This document shows positions 18,127 through 27,044 of a stretch of 64,000 nt of DNA, piece by piece. Position 1 is the stretch's first letter. Every line of letters starts with the position of its first letter. Origin of the DNA: Paenibacillus polymyxa (lineage in GTDB: Bacteria > Bacillota > Bacilli > Paenibacillales > Paenibacillaceae); contig NZ_CP049783.1 of NCBI RefSeq assembly GCF_015710975.1, forward strand, positions 1,919,501 through 1,983,500, written 5' to 3'. The notes beneath the pieces were generated by a model, which saw only the letters and a list, made by a program, of their open reading frames with translations, ran no database searches and had not been told where the DNA came from. The position numbers and the translations under genes are program-made.

Positions 18127-18209
18127 TATATTAGGAGTATGCGAATATCGCAGTGCCTTGAGAGGGAGCGACCCTTCTCAAAATCTTATTATAGAGGTGG
18201 AACTTATTC

Positions 18210-18743
18210 ATGGAAAATATCAAGTGGGAAGTTGATCCGGACCACAGCTCCGTTGAGTTTTCAGTAACGCATTTAATGATTAATAGAATCAAAGGAGTAT
18301 TCGAGCATTTCCAAGCGATCTTGAGTTTTGACCCCAACAACCTAATAACCATGGGTATTCAGGCTTCCATAGATGCAAATAGTATCACAACTCGCCAATC
18401 GCAACGAGATGAGCACCTGAAGAGCGACGACTTCCTTCATGCAGACAAGTATCCAACCATTACGTTTGAAAGCACCAGCTGCGTCCTTGCTGGCGAAAGG
18501 CAATATGAACTTACGGGCAATCTAACTCTGCATGGAGTAACAAAACCCATCACTTTTCATACCGTTTTTGAAGGACTTAACAAAGACCCTCGCGGCCGGG
18601 AACGTGTAGGATTTCATTCTACAGCCAGTATTGAACGCAATGAATTTGGCTTGATATTTAACTCGTATCTTGAAAAAGGCGGGATTGTTGTCGCGAATGA
18701 AGTGAGAATTGAACTTTATATCGAGGCAATTAAAATAGAGTAG
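18210..18743 (+). CDS. YceI-family lipocalin-like protein
   Basis: The 177-residue protein shows the YceI pattern: KWEVDPDHSSVEFSVTHLMI, then the central 'RDEHLKSDDFLHADKYPTIT' with FES, then LTLHGVTKPITF, then FNSYLEKGGIVVANEVRIEL at the end. These beta-barrel proteins bind isoprenoid chains or other amphiphiles. No signal peptide is present, so it should be cytoplasmic, as is common in Firmicutes. AGAGGTGG provides the RBS. It stands alone, facing the minus-strand MFS gene. Confidence 0.9.
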   Translation: MENIKWEVDPDHSSVEFSVTHLMINRIKGVFEHFQAILSFDPNNLITMGIQASIDANSITTRQSQRDEHLKSDDFLHADKYPTITFESTSCVLAGERQYELTGNLTLHGVTKPITFHTVFEGLNKDPRGRERVGFHSTASIERNEFGLIFNSYLEKGGIVVANEVRIELYIEAIKIE

Positions 18744-18781
18744 CGATCCTATACATGATTTAATCTGTGCCTAGTAATGAA

Positions 18782-20203
18782 TTAATTATGTTCAGGTAGC
18801 TTTTTTATAAACCAACCCAGCACTATAATAAGTATTGCAAGAATAAATTCAATCCAAAAAACTGTTTGTAGACCGGAAACCATGCTTTGTGTCTTCTCAT
18901 GCATTGCAGTGGGATTGAGCGAATGATGAAGATAACGATTGGCTCCAGACGACATGATGCCGACGAACAATGCGATGCCAATTCCACCTGTAATCTGTTG
19001 GAGCGTATTGTATATGGCTGTGCCATGAGGAACCAGGTGACGTGGAAGTTGGTTCAATCCTGTTGTCTGAGCCGGCATGACGACGAATGACATGCCTAAG
19101 AATAAGAGGATATGATTGAACAGAACGGAACCTTGTGTTGTATCACTGTCGATGCCGGTAAACAGCCACAACGATATGGCGATCAGGAATAGTCCGGGCA
19201 CAATGACGGGTCTCGGCCCAAATTTATCGAGTAACTTACCCGATACCGGCATCAGCATCCCGTTCAAAATGCTACCTGGCATTAGAAGTAAGCCTGTCGC
19301 AAATGCTGTCAACTTCATCACATCCTGCATATAGAACGGCAGCAATGTTGTTGTGGCGAATAGAACCATCATCAGAATTACAATCAATACCGCAACCAGA
19401 GAAAAAGTGTAATGCCGGATTACGGAAAGATCGATCAACGGCTCTTTGATCTTAAGCTGGCGCCATACAAGCAAGAGCAAGAAAAGGCTGCCTATTGCAA
19501 TCGATCCGTAACCTTCAGGCTCAAGTGAGACACTTGTTTGGCTGAAGCCATAGGTGACGCAGCCGAAACCGACGGTTGACATCACAATGGATACAAGATC
19601 GACCCTTGGCTTGGTCAGTTCTGTCACATTCTTTAAGTACACGAATGCATAAATCATCGAAAACAGTGCGATAGGAATCACCATGTAGAACAGCCATCGC
19701 CATTGAAAGGTATCGATAATCAAGCCAGACAAAGCTGGCCCGATGACAGGGGCGACCATGATGACCAGCCCCATGAGACCCATGGCGGCACCCCGGCGTT
19801 CTGGAGGATAGAGGGCGAGAATCGTATTCATCATCAACGGAATCAATAATCCTGTTCCGCAAGCCTGAACAACCCTGCCCATCAGCAAGATTCCGAATCC
19901 CGGGGATACTGCACACAAGTAGGTACCGGCCAAAAATAACGCCATCGCAGACATAAACATCTGGCGAGTCGTGAACCATTGCTGTAGTAATGCGGTCACC
20001 GGCACCAGTACGCCGATCACGAGCATATAACCGGTCGATAACCATTGTATGGTCGAAGCAGCAACGTTAAATTCTCTCATCAATGCAGGAAACGCATTGG
20101 TAAGTAAATTTTCGTTAAGAAATGCGACAAATGTACCGATGAGTAGAGCGGTTAATATTGCCCCTCTCTTCATTTCTCTTGCATCTTGAGCCTGATTGTC
20201 CAT
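18782..20203 (-). CDS. MFS multidrug exporter, DHA2 (EmrB/QacA) family
   Basis: A 473-residue membrane protein with about 14 hydrophobic helices. The N-terminal half carries LNENLLTNAFPALMREFNVA and STIQWLSTGYML, the DHA2 signature in which the first helix ends near the substrate site. 'PERRGAAMGLMG' follows TM4-5, and antiporter motif C appears as VMVAPVIGPALSGLI-like sequence. It would export drugs or amphiphiles in exchange for protons. Closest type by eye: the LmrB/Mdr proteins of Bacillus. No regulator is adjacent, unlike most such genes. Confidence 0.9.
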   Translation of the reverse strand: MDNQAQDAREMKRGAILTALLIGTFVAFLNENLLTNAFPALMREFNVAASTIQWLSTGYMLVIGVLVPVTALLQQWFTTRQMFMSAMALFLAGTYLCAVSPGFGILLMGRVVQACGTGLLIPLMMNTILALYPPERRGAAMGLMGLVIMVAPVIGPALSGLIIDTFQWRWLFYMVIPIALFSMIYAFVYLKNVTELTKPRVDLVSIVMSTVGFGCVTYGFSQTSVSLEPEGYGSIAIGSLFLLLLVWRQLKIKEPLIDLSVIRHYTFSLVAVLIVILMMVLFATTTLLPFYMQDVMKLTAFATGLLLMPGSILNGMLMPVSGKLLDKFGPRPVIVPGLFLIAISLWLFTGIDSDTTQGSVLFNHILLFLGMSFVVMPAQTTGLNQLPRHLVPHGTAIYNTLQQITGGIGIALFVGIMSSGANRYLHHSLNPTAMHEKTQSMVSGLQTVFWIEFILAILIIVLGWFIKKLPEHN

Positions 20204-20465
20204 CTTCTACCTCCCGATTGTTCATGACGTTCCGTCTATTGTTTGTATATCGCTTATCCCGCAACGCCTGAAGATCATTTTACGTGGAGTGGGATGAATT
20301 GGAAAAAGCGAAATTACTCATCATACTCGGAAATTCATTCATATTTCGAAAGCAAAAGGGGGGTCCGCCACGGTGTCGCTCATTCGCGCATTATTTCTTG
20401 ACAAGATGAGGTTAGGGGATTATGATAACGTGCCGGTCAACTCTATAAGGCAAATAAAATCAAAA
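20204..20465. other. Region upstream of the MFS gene
   Basis: No gene seen. It must hold the MFS promoter (minus strand); a TTGACAAGATGAGG stretch on the plus strand near 20399 has no clear -10. Confidence 0.3.
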
Positions 20466-20508
20466 AGGCTGATTTTTCGTAGTGCCTTGGCACCGGAATC
20501 GTCAGCCT
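20466..20508 (-). terminator. Terminator of the small minus-strand gene at 20519
   Basis: On the minus strand AGGCTGA ... TCAGCCT encloses an inner GGTGCC/GGCACT stem and is followed by TTTTTG. Confidence 0.7.
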
Positions 20509-20518
20509 ATCGTGCAGA

Positions 20519-20758
20519 TTATCCTACACCATCACTTTCTAACAAAGAATAAAAATTATCACGGTCTTGGTCATCAAATTTGCCAAGTGTCCTTACCCTA
20601 ACAAATTCATGTCCGCCATACATGTCTATTTCCTCACCGTACCTATTGTAGAGCGCGATTATATTGCCATCCTGATTCAACTCCAAGTACCCGTAATATT
20701 TTGCTTCAGGCACTTCACCGTAAAAAAGCGTAAATCTGATCTTGATCACTCTGTGCAT
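20519..20758 (-). CDS. Small uncharacterised protein
   Basis: I chose the ATG at 20758 because GAGGAGGA lies 7 bases upstream; the open frame extends 19 codons further without an RBS. The 79-residue product has charged and aromatic strands (IKIRFTLFYGEVPEAKYYGY, then LELNQDGNIIALYNRYG) that suggest a small beta fold, then an acidic end (FDDQDRDNFYSLLESD). There is no membrane segment. I do not recognise the family. A structured region at 20895-20994 and terminator-linked repeats lie upstream. Confidence 0.6.
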   Translation of the reverse strand: MHRVIKIRFTLFYGEVPEAKYYGYLELNQDGNIIALYNRYGEEIDMYGGHEFVRVRTLGKFDDQDRDNFYSLLESDGVG

Positions 20759-20870
20759 GCAGATCCTCCTCTTCTGCCTTTCGTATTGGCTTTGAATATA
20801 TACAGTATTCCCCACAAAATGTCAACAGATAAGGCTTCTACGTGACAACGGCGGAGGAGTGCACCAGCAA

Positions 20871-21046
20871 GTTGTGGACGTAGAACCGTAACAAAAGGGC
20901 ATATAAAATCCCCTTTGCGGGGGAAGCCTGAGACCAATCGCGGTTGGCAGACTTTCGGTACGCCTCCTTAGGTGCCTGCTAGTACCGTGCCCTTATCGGT
21001 TGGCTTTTGCTTGCCCATAACGTCCTCAAATGGGCGAGATGAACCA
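20871..21046. repeat. Two more degenerate copies of the terminator-linked repeat flanking a structured segment
   Basis: GTTGTGGACGTAGAACCGTA (to 20890, with ACA after) and CCCATAACGTCC ... GCGAGATGAACC (about 21014-21045) match the repeat core. The structured segment at 20895-20994 lies between them. Confidence 0.35.
20895..20994. other. Candidate structured RNA, strand uncertain
   Basis: AAGGGCA (20895-20901) pairs with TGCCCTT (20988-20994) and encloses three hairpins: CCCC/GGGG (20910-20913, 20919-20922), CCAAT/GTTGG (20934-20938, 20943-20947) and CGGTAC/GTACCG (20956-20961, 20982-20987) with a small inner stem. On the minus strand it lies 137 bases before the 79-residue gene, in leader position. 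I cannot place it in a known riboswitch class. Confidence 0.4.
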
Positions 21047-21091
21047 AAAAGCGCGAGTCATGGGGAAATCCCCCCTGCACTCGCGCTTTTT
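21046..21091. terminator. Bidirectional terminator of the SLH serine hydrolase gene
   Basis: AAAAAGCGCGAGT pairs with ACTCGCGCTTTTT, with an inner GGGG/CCCC pair. T runs occur on both strands, so it can end the minus-strand gene at 21153. Confidence 0.8.
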
Positions 21092-21152
21092 TTCGTTAAT
21101 CCTGAAGTAAGCACTGTCCCTTACGGTAGAAAATCTACTTAATCCTTTTGAA

Positions 21153-23147
21153 TTAGTGACTGATTGGCAACGTATAGTAATTAAATGCTTGATCCAACAA
21201 GGCACTGGCTTCTTGACGCTTCAAAAGCTGTTTGGAGCGGAAGTCTATGGAGCCGTCTACATTGATCTTGGTATTCGGGTCCATGATACCTTGGGAAACC
21301 AAAGCTGTGACTGCTTTAACTGCCCAAGCATCCGTTTCGCCACTTAATTTAACCTTAATTCCAGGCTCAACCTGTTTCAGATTCTGGATCATTACCGCCG
21401 CCATTTGTCTAGTGATAGGAGAATTAGGCTGATAATTACGTAGTCCGGTCATCATCTGCTTCTTATTCGGTTCAATCATGAAAGGTTGTTTATACCACCC
21501 GTGGGCGCGCAGCAGCACTTCTGAGAATTCTCCCTGAGTCATCGTTCCTTTCGGATCGAAGAGGTTGGCTGACTTTCCGCTCATGACTTCCAAAGCATTA
21601 AGGTTGTTTATATATGAAATATATTTACTATCCGCAGGTACATCAGAAAATGATGAATCAATGTTTGTTTTTTGCGCATAAGCAACGAGATCTGGGAGCT
21701 GCATGTAATACAAATATGCAATATGGCCTGCTTCATTTTTATTAAACGTCAATTTATTACCTGATTCATCTTCAAATAATAAAGGGTGGATCATTTTTAG
21801 TGTATGTTTGCCTGATGTTCCTGTCTCCATTATTAATTTCCCGTCCGAATACGAAACCTTCGTTCTTAAGGCAGCGATACGCGTGTTTTGGTATAATCCC
21901 ACGTAGTCTTGGGCCTGCTGCTCACTTAATGTTGCGTAGGTTGACTTTGGAACCTCTGATTTTCTCGGATAATAATGATTCATAAATTCTTCATACACGT
22001 CAAGACTCATCATGGAGTCGTTATTGTAGGACATGTACATCGCTGTATTCTTCTCAGGCAGAATAACAATCAAGGAAGAATGCCCTGTAACATTCCCTCC
22101 TTTTAGAATCACATGCTGATTATTCATCTTCTCTTTGAAGTAGCCTTCAAATCCGATTGTTGTAACCGGGAACTCCTTGTCAGGGAATAATTGGTATGTG
22201 TGCATTTGCTCTATGCTCTTTGGACTCACCACTTCTTTACCTTTGTACTTGCCCTTATTCAGGTGCATAATGAGGTACTTTGCCATGTCATCTGCTGTTG
22301 AAACGATACCGCCTTCAGGTTTTTCCGTTGGTTTAAACCCGTCCAAGGGAATCAGTTCACCTGTTGGTCCATAGTGAGCAGCCATTCTGCTTAACAATTG
22401 GGGGGTAAACCGCACACTCGTCGAATTCATGCCTAACGGTTTGAAAATATTCTTTTCCATATATTTGGAATATGACATACCGGTTACGTTTGCTACTGCA
22501 TATCCCGCTAGCATGAAACCAAAATTGTCATAAGTGTACGCTTCTCCTGGAGACCTGACCACAGTTGGCATATTTGATGCAATGTATTTCTTCATTGGAA
22601 AATATTTGTCCGCGTATTCTGGATGCATTTCCATGAGAATATCTGGTTCATCAAATCCACTTGAATATGTAAGTAGATCAAACATCGTCAGTTTTTTTCC
22701 TGTTTTATTCGGAACCTTTATTCCTCCTAAATACTCTTGGATATCGTGTTTTAAATCCATTTTCCCTTTATCAACCAACTGCATAGCTGCCAATGCAGTG
22801 AATGACTTTGTAACAGAGCCGATTTGAAAAACGGTATTTTTATCAACAGGGATTTTTTTGCCCTTGTCGGCATACCCGTAGCCTTTGCTTAGTATCACTT
22901 TCCCACCTGCGACGACCACAAAATTAGAACCAACGGTATTAAACTTTTTCATTTTGTCCGCAAAGACACCATCTGCAAAAGCCTCTAGTTCCTTGGCATC
23001 TCGCGGCCCCTCCAAGCTAGCCTTTTCAGATGCAACTGGTATGTTAACGGGTGCGGCAACTGACGCGCCGTTGGGTGCCATACATGCGGTAGTTATCGTA
23101 GTAGATAATAGTAGAACCGCGAGAATGGTGTAAATCATTTTTTCCAT
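21153..23147 (-). CDS. Predicted lipoprotein: penicillin-binding-type serine hydrolase fused to SLH repeats
   Basis: The start at 23147 has AAGGAG 8 bases upstream; the longer frame adds 24 unlikely residues. The product has 664 residues. A signal sequence ends in a lipobox-like ITTAC (Cys22). Residues 50-395 form a class C beta-lactamase/DD-peptidase-like domain: Ser111-V-T-Lys114, Tyr206-D-Asn208, and GGNVTGHSS (about 350-358) at the third motif. A beta-rich spacer (400-490) follows. Residues 500-664 match SLH repeats (SSFSDVPADSKYISYINNLN, then FDPKGTMTQGEFSEVLLRA). It is probably exported and bound to the wall or membrane; peptidase, esterase or amidase activity are all possible. Confidence 0.85.
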   Translation of the reverse strand: MEKMIYTILAVLLLSTTITTACMAPNGASVAAPVNIPVASEKASLEGPRDAKELEAFADGVFADKMKKFNTVGSNFVVVAGGKVILSKGYGYADKGKKIPVDKNTVFQIGSVTKSFTALAAMQLVDKGKMDLKHDIQEYLGGIKVPNKTGKKLTMFDLLTYSSGFDEPDILMEMHPEYADKYFPMKKYIASNMPTVVRSPGEAYTYDNFGFMLAGYAVANVTGMSYSKYMEKNIFKPLGMNSTSVRFTPQLLSRMAAHYGPTGELIPLDGFKPTEKPEGGIVSTADDMAKYLIMHLNKGKYKGKEVVSPKSIEQMHTYQLFPDKEFPVTTIGFEGYFKEKMNNQHVILKGGNVTGHSSLIVILPEKNTAMYMSYNNDSMMSLDVYEEFMNHYYPRKSEVPKSTYATLSEQQAQDYVGLYQNTRIAALRTKVSYSDGKLIMETGTSGKHTLKMIHPLLFEDESGNKLTFNKNEAGHIAYLYYMQLPDLVAYAQKTNIDSSFSDVPADSKYISYINNLNALEVMSGKSANLFDPKGTMTQGEFSEVLLRAHGWYKQPFMIEPNKKQMMTGLRNYQPNSPITRQMAAVMIQNLKQVEPGIKVKLSGETDAWAVKAVTALVSQGIMDPNTKINVDGSIDFRSKQLLKRQEASALLDQAFNYYTLPISH

Positions 23148-23313
23148 GAATGGTTTCTCCTTGAAATGTATTTTTACCTTATCGTCCGGCAAAACCAAGT
23201 ATGGCAAAGGATTTGTCATACTAACAAGTTACATTTCGTCACCCACCATACCAAATCACTCCAAAGTGTCATATGACAATTAGGCACTAGGTTTAAAGGG
23301 GCTATGAACCCCT

Positions 23314-24420
23314 TCACTTCAATTTCTTCTTTACCGTCTCTCCTTCAATTAACACGGGCTGATAATAGGTTTGGTTGCTTAGATCCTTCTTCCCTTGTAG
23401 TTTCTTAATAACCCAGTCGGCGGCATCACGGCCCATTTGTTCCTGTGGGTGTGTCAATGTTGTTAGTTTGATGTTTGCATTTTTGGAAATATAGGAATTG
23501 TCTTGGCCAATAATGGACAAATCTTCGGGAACGGATATACCAAGTTGTCTGCATACATGTACAACTTCTAGTCCGACCTCGTCGTTATAGCAGACAATTG
23601 CGGTTAAATCGTCTCTTTGTTCGGTCAAGAATTTCTTCAAATTGGTGGACAGATCCTGCTTCGTTTCTGTATAGAATGAGAGCACTTGCTCGGGGTGAAA
23701 GCGTAATTTGGCTTCTCCAAGCGCTTTGATATAACCCTTCATTCGATACTTCCCTTGTAAATCGTCCATTTTGGCAATGATGCCAATCTGTGTGTGTCCG
23801 TTAGCGATCAATTCTTTGGTTGCCAGATAGCTGGATTGTACGTCATCGAGACAGAAGTAAGGAACCTCCAACTCTTCATAATAGGCATTAATCATGATGA
23901 ATGGAACATCCTGTTCCTTGAACGTCAGATAGTAAGCGATATTGGGATTATATAGATTGCTCTTCGTAGGCTCAATGATCAAACCATCGACACCAAAGGA
24001 CAGCATCATCTCCAAAGCTTTCTTTTCCTGTGCGACATCATTATTGGTACTGGCTAATAGTAATGAATAATTATCCTCGTTCAATCTGGCTTCAATCCCG
24101 CGAATAATAGAGGGAAAGATGTAATCAGAGATGTAGGTTGTGATGACTCCGATGGTTTTATTGCTGGAATTGCCACCGGTTTTTGACCGAAATTGGTTGC
24201 TGACATAGGTGCCAGATCCTTTTTCACTTCTTAAAAAACCTTCGTTAGATAGTTCCAAAATAGCCTTTCGAACCGTCTGGCGACTAACTTTATACTTATC
24301 CTGCAAAGCGAATTCCGTTGGAATTTGTTCTCCTACGCTGTATGCCCCTGAAAGAATGTTGCTTTTTATATCCTCAAGGATGACCTGATACTTTGGTTTC
24401 ACTTTATTCCTTCTTTCCAA
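23314..24420 (-). CDS. araR: AraR, arabinose repressor (GntR HTH plus LacI-type sensor domain)
   Basis: The 368-residue protein has a GntR-type winged HTH (residues 1-75: ILSGAYSVGEQIPTEFALQD, then YKVSRQTVRKAILELS) joined to a LacI/GalR-type sugar-binding domain (about 88-365: TIGVITTYISDYIFPSIIRG on). That chimera is the hallmark of Bacillus AraR. It represses the divergent araBDA genes and itself until L-arabinose binds. Three boxes resembling the AraR operator lie in the 272-base gap. Its own start has a poor RBS, in keeping with low repressor levels. The low-GC gap is typical. Confidence 0.93.
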   Translation of the reverse strand: MERRNKVKPKYQVILEDIKSNILSGAYSVGEQIPTEFALQDKYKVSRQTVRKAILELSNEGFLRSEKGSGTYVSNQFRSKTGGNSSNKTIGVITTYISDYIFPSIIRGIEARLNEDNYSLLLASTNNDVAQEKKALEMMLSFGVDGLIIEPTKSNLYNPNIAYYLTFKEQDVPFIMINAYYEELEVPYFCLDDVQSSYLATKELIANGHTQIGIIAKMDDLQGKYRMKGYIKALGEAKLRFHPEQVLSFYTETKQDLSTNLKKFLTEQRDDLTAIVCYNDEVGLEVVHVCRQLGISVPEDLSIIGQDNSYISKNANIKLTTLTHPQEQMGRDAADWVIKKLQGKKDLSNQTYYQPVLIEGETVKKKLK

Positions 24421-24452
24421 GTTGTTCTAATACTAATTAATGTATCTATAAT

Positions 24453-24468
24453 ATTTGTATGTACATAT
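24453..24468. promoter_or_regulatory. AraR box 1 (araR side)
   Basis: ATTTGTATGTACATAT matches the Bacillus AraR operator (ATTTGTACGTACAAAT, from memory) at 13 of 16 positions. It lies 33 bases before araR and probably serves autoregulation. Confidence 0.65.
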
Positions 24469-24557
24469 TTTAGCATAATTATGAGTTTATTATAATCTAT
24501 TGTCCTATCTGTATAAATACTAAAGTTAAAATAGAAAAACACTCGATTCGTCAAAGT

Positions 24558-24573
24558 ATTTGTAAGTATAACT
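24558..24573. promoter_or_regulatory. AraR box 2
   Basis: ATTTGTAAGTATAACT keeps the left half-site fully and the right half partly. It lies 32 bases (about three helical turns) centre to centre from box 3, so cooperative binding is plausible. Confidence 0.5.
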
Positions 24574-24584
24574 ATGGTTTTGTG

Positions 24585-24613
24585 TTGACAAATGTACGCA
24601 CAAAAAATATACT
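24585..24613 (+). promoter_or_regulatory. araBDA promoter with AraR box 3 in its spacer
   Basis: TTGACA (24585-24590) and TATACT (24608-24613) stand 17 bases apart, a near-consensus sigma-A promoter. AAATGTACGCACAAAA (24590-24605), an AraR-type box, fills the spacer, so bound AraR would block RNA polymerase. A GAAAGCGCCTTCTTTC stretch further down is only a weak cre candidate. Confidence 0.75.
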
Positions 24614-24692
24614 AAGGCTGTAAACAAAAGAAAGCGCCTTCTTTCAATTATTGCGATTATAACAGTTGTTCAGAGAGAGGAGTAACGTGAGC

Positions 24693-26306
24693 ATGGATCA
24701 AGACATTAAACAAGCGATTACTAAGGGAGAAACCTCACTTGGTATCGAATTTGGATCCACACGTATCAAGGCAGTGCTGATTGATCATCGTTTTGAAACA
24801 ATCGCATCTGGAAGCTATGAGTGGGAAAACCTCTTGGTAGATGGATATTGGACGTACAACTTAGAGAGCATTATTACAGGTCTACAAGAGGCTTATCGTG
24901 AAATGAAACAAGAGGTTGAACAAAAATACGGAATCACCCTTCATACGGTTGGTTCTATAGGATTCTCTGCAATGATGCACGGCTATATGGCTTTTGACAG
25001 CAAAGGTGAATTACTTGTTCCGTTCCGGACTTGGCGGAATGCGACGACCGGTGCTGCAGCAAAAGCTTTAACTGATAAATTCCAATTCAACATTCCTGAG
25101 CGATGGAGTATTGCTCACTTGTATCAAGCGATATTGAACGAAGAACAACATGTTCCTCATATTGATTTTATTACGACGTTGGCTGGATATATTCACTGGC
25201 TGCTGACTGGCAACAAAGCCATTGGCATCGGAGACGCTTCGGGGATCTTCCCAATTGATGAGACTACACATGATTATAACGAGTCGATGGTTAAGCAATT
25301 TGATGAACTCATTGCAGCCAAAGGCTACGATTGGAAATTACAAGACATTATTCCTAAAGTTCATATCTCAGGCGAGCAGGCAGGTGTACTAACCGCAGCG
25401 GGAGCCAAAATCTTAGATAAATCCGGAGATTTGCAATCAGGTATTCCGCTTTGTCCTCCAGAAGGTGATGCGGGAACAGGAATGGTCGCTACGAATAGTG
25501 TGAGAAAACGTACTGGCAACGTGTCTGTGGGAACCTCAGTTTTTGCCATGATCGTATTAGAGAAGGATCTTTCGGCGGTATATCCGGAAATTGATCTGGT
25601 GACCACACCGAATGGTAATCCGGTCGGAATGGTTCATGCCAACAACTGCTCAAGTGATCTCAATGCTTGGCTGGGCTTGTTCCGTGAATTCTATGAGGCC
25701 ATGGGGCAAAAGGCGGACCCGAATCAATTATTCAGCGTGTTGCTGAATAAGGCCCTGGAAGCAGATCCAGATGGCGGCGGCTTACTTAGCTACGGCTATT
25801 TGTCAGGAGAGAATATCACCGGAATAGAGAAAGGTCGGCCATTGTTTGTCCGCTCCCCTGAGAGCCGTTTCAATTTGGCCAATTTCATGCGCACTCATCT
25901 GTTCACTGCATTTGCTGCTTTGAAAATCGGGATGGATATTTTGACGAAGAGAGAAAATGTCGCAATTGACAGCATTCTGGCTCACGGTGGTTTATTCAAA
26001 ACCCCTATCGTTGGACAAAAAATTGTCGCGGCAGCTATGGATGTTCCGGTGTCCGTGATGGCAACAGCTGGAGAAGGCGGAGCGTGGGGTATGGCTATTC
26101 TGGCTTCTTACATGATGAACAAGGATCAGCAAGAAAGTCTGGAAGACTTCCTCGACCAAAAAGTATTCAGAGATGTTGAGGGACAAGAAATTCATCCCGA
26201 CGGTTCCGATGTTAAGGGATTCGAAACATTCTTGGAACGCTACACACAAGGCCTGGCGATTGAGCAGGCTGCTGTAGATAATCTAGTGGAAAACTGGAGG
26301 AATTGA
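24693..26306 (+). CDS. araB: L-ribulokinase
   Basis: The 537-residue FGGY-family kinase phosphorylates L-ribulose to L-ribulose-5-phosphate in the cytoplasm. The N-terminal ATPase motif is [16 protein letters not shown]. Further landmarks are [24 protein letters not shown] and, near the end, '[16 protein letters not shown]'. It is about the size of the Bacillus-type enzyme. AGAGAGGAG precedes two possible starts: GTG at 24687 and the ATG at 24693 used here. It is the first gene of araBDA; araD begins 1 base after its stop. Confidence 0.93.
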   Translation: MDQDIKQAITKGETSLGIEFGSTRIKAVLIDHRFETIASGSYEWENLLVDGYWTYNLESIITGLQEAYREMKQEVEQKYGITLHTVGSIGFSAMMHGYMAFDSKGELLVPFRTWRNATTGAAAKALTDKFQFNIPERWSIAHLYQAILNEEQHVPHIDFITTLAGYIHWLLTGNKAIGIGDASGIFPIDETTHDYNESMVKQFDELIAAKGYDWKLQDIIPKVHISGEQAGVLTAAGAKILDKSGDLQSGIPLCPPEGDAGTGMVATNSVRKRTGNVSVGTSVFAMIVLEKDLSAVYPEIDLVTTPNGNPVGMVHANNCSSDLNAWLGLFREFYEAMGQKADPNQLFSVLLNKALEADPDGGGLLSYGYLSGENITGIEKGRPLFVRSPESRFNLANFMRTHLFTAFAALKIGMDILTKRENVAIDSILAHGGLFKTPIVGQKIVAAAMDVPVSVMATAGEGGAWGMAILASYMMNKDQQESLEDFLDQKVFRDVEGQEIHPDGSDVKGFETFLERYTQGLAIEQAAVDNLVENWRN

Positions 26307-26307
26307 C

Positions 26308-27003
26308 GTGTTAGAGCAGCTGAAAGAAGAAGTATTTCAAGCCAATCTGGATTTGCCTAAACATGGACTCGTGAAATACACCTGGGGTAACGTAAGTGCT
26401 GTTGATCGTGAGCGCAGCTTATTCGTTATCAAACCGAGTGGTGTTAGCTATGACACGATGAAACCTAGCGATATGGTAGTTGTTGATTTTGACGGCAATG
26501 TGGTTGAAGGAGAGATGAGACCTTCATCGGATACACCGACTCATGCCGTACTTTACAAGCACTACGCAGAAATCGGCGGTATTGTGCACACGCATTCGAC
26601 CTGGGCGACCGTTTGGGCTCAAGCCGGCCTGGACGTACCTGTAATGGGGACTACTCATGCAGACACCTTCTATGGTTCTGTTCCTTGTGCTCGTTTCTTG
26701 ACACAAGAGGAGATTGATCGTGGTTACGAAGCCGAAACAGGCCGTGTCATCATCGAAACTTTTGAGCAGCGTGGGCTGGATATTTTAGCAGTGCCAGGTG
26801 TCCTACTTAAAGGTCATGCTCCCTTCACTTGGGGAAAAGATGCGAAATCCGCAGTTATGAATAGCGTCGTGTTGGAAGAAGTTTCGAAAATGAACCTATT
26901 CGCACGGGAATTGAATCATTTTGCTGAAGAATTGCCGCAGCGTATTCTAGATAAACACTATTTGCGCAAACATGGGAAAGACGCTTACTACGGGCAAAAA
27001 TAA
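26308..27003 (+). CDS. araD: L-ribulose-5-phosphate 4-epimerase
   Basis: The 231-residue class II aldolase/epimerase turns L-ribulose-5-phosphate into D-xylulose-5-phosphate. Visible are the phosphate-binding segment [13 protein letters not shown], the '[11 protein letters not shown]' loop, the Zn ligands in [15 protein letters not shown] (His pair) with a third His at HAP in [11 protein letters not shown], and the catalytic [10 protein letters not shown] region. It uses a GTG start with GGAGG upstream, 1 base after araB, so translation is probably coupled. Confidence 0.95.
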   Translation: MLEQLKEEVFQANLDLPKHGLVKYTWGNVSAVDRERSLFVIKPSGVSYDTMKPSDMVVVDFDGNVVEGEMRPSSDTPTHAVLYKHYAEIGGIVHTHSTWATVWAQAGLDVPVMGTTHADTFYGSVPCARFLTQEEIDRGYEAETGRVIIETFEQRGLDILAVPGVLLKGHAPFTWGKDAKSAVMNSVVLEEVSKMNLFARELNHFAEELPQRILDKHYLRKHGKDAYYGQK

Positions 27004-27044
27004 GACCAACTATACTAACAAACGAAGAAAAGAGGATGAATGTT

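Noticed and set aside
20895..20994. tRNA, TPP riboswitch, c-di-GMP (GEMM) or c-di-AMP (ydaO) riboswitch.
   Set aside because: The 7-base-pair closing stem recalls a tRNA, but there is no TTCRA loop or anticodon arm. Fragments such as CTGAGA and CGCAAAG occur, but the other conserved blocks of those riboswitches do not follow.
23148..23219. 24-residue N-terminal extension of the SLH serine hydrolase.
   Set aside because: It would place a charged segment before the signal sequence; the ATG at 23147 has a good AAGGAG box.
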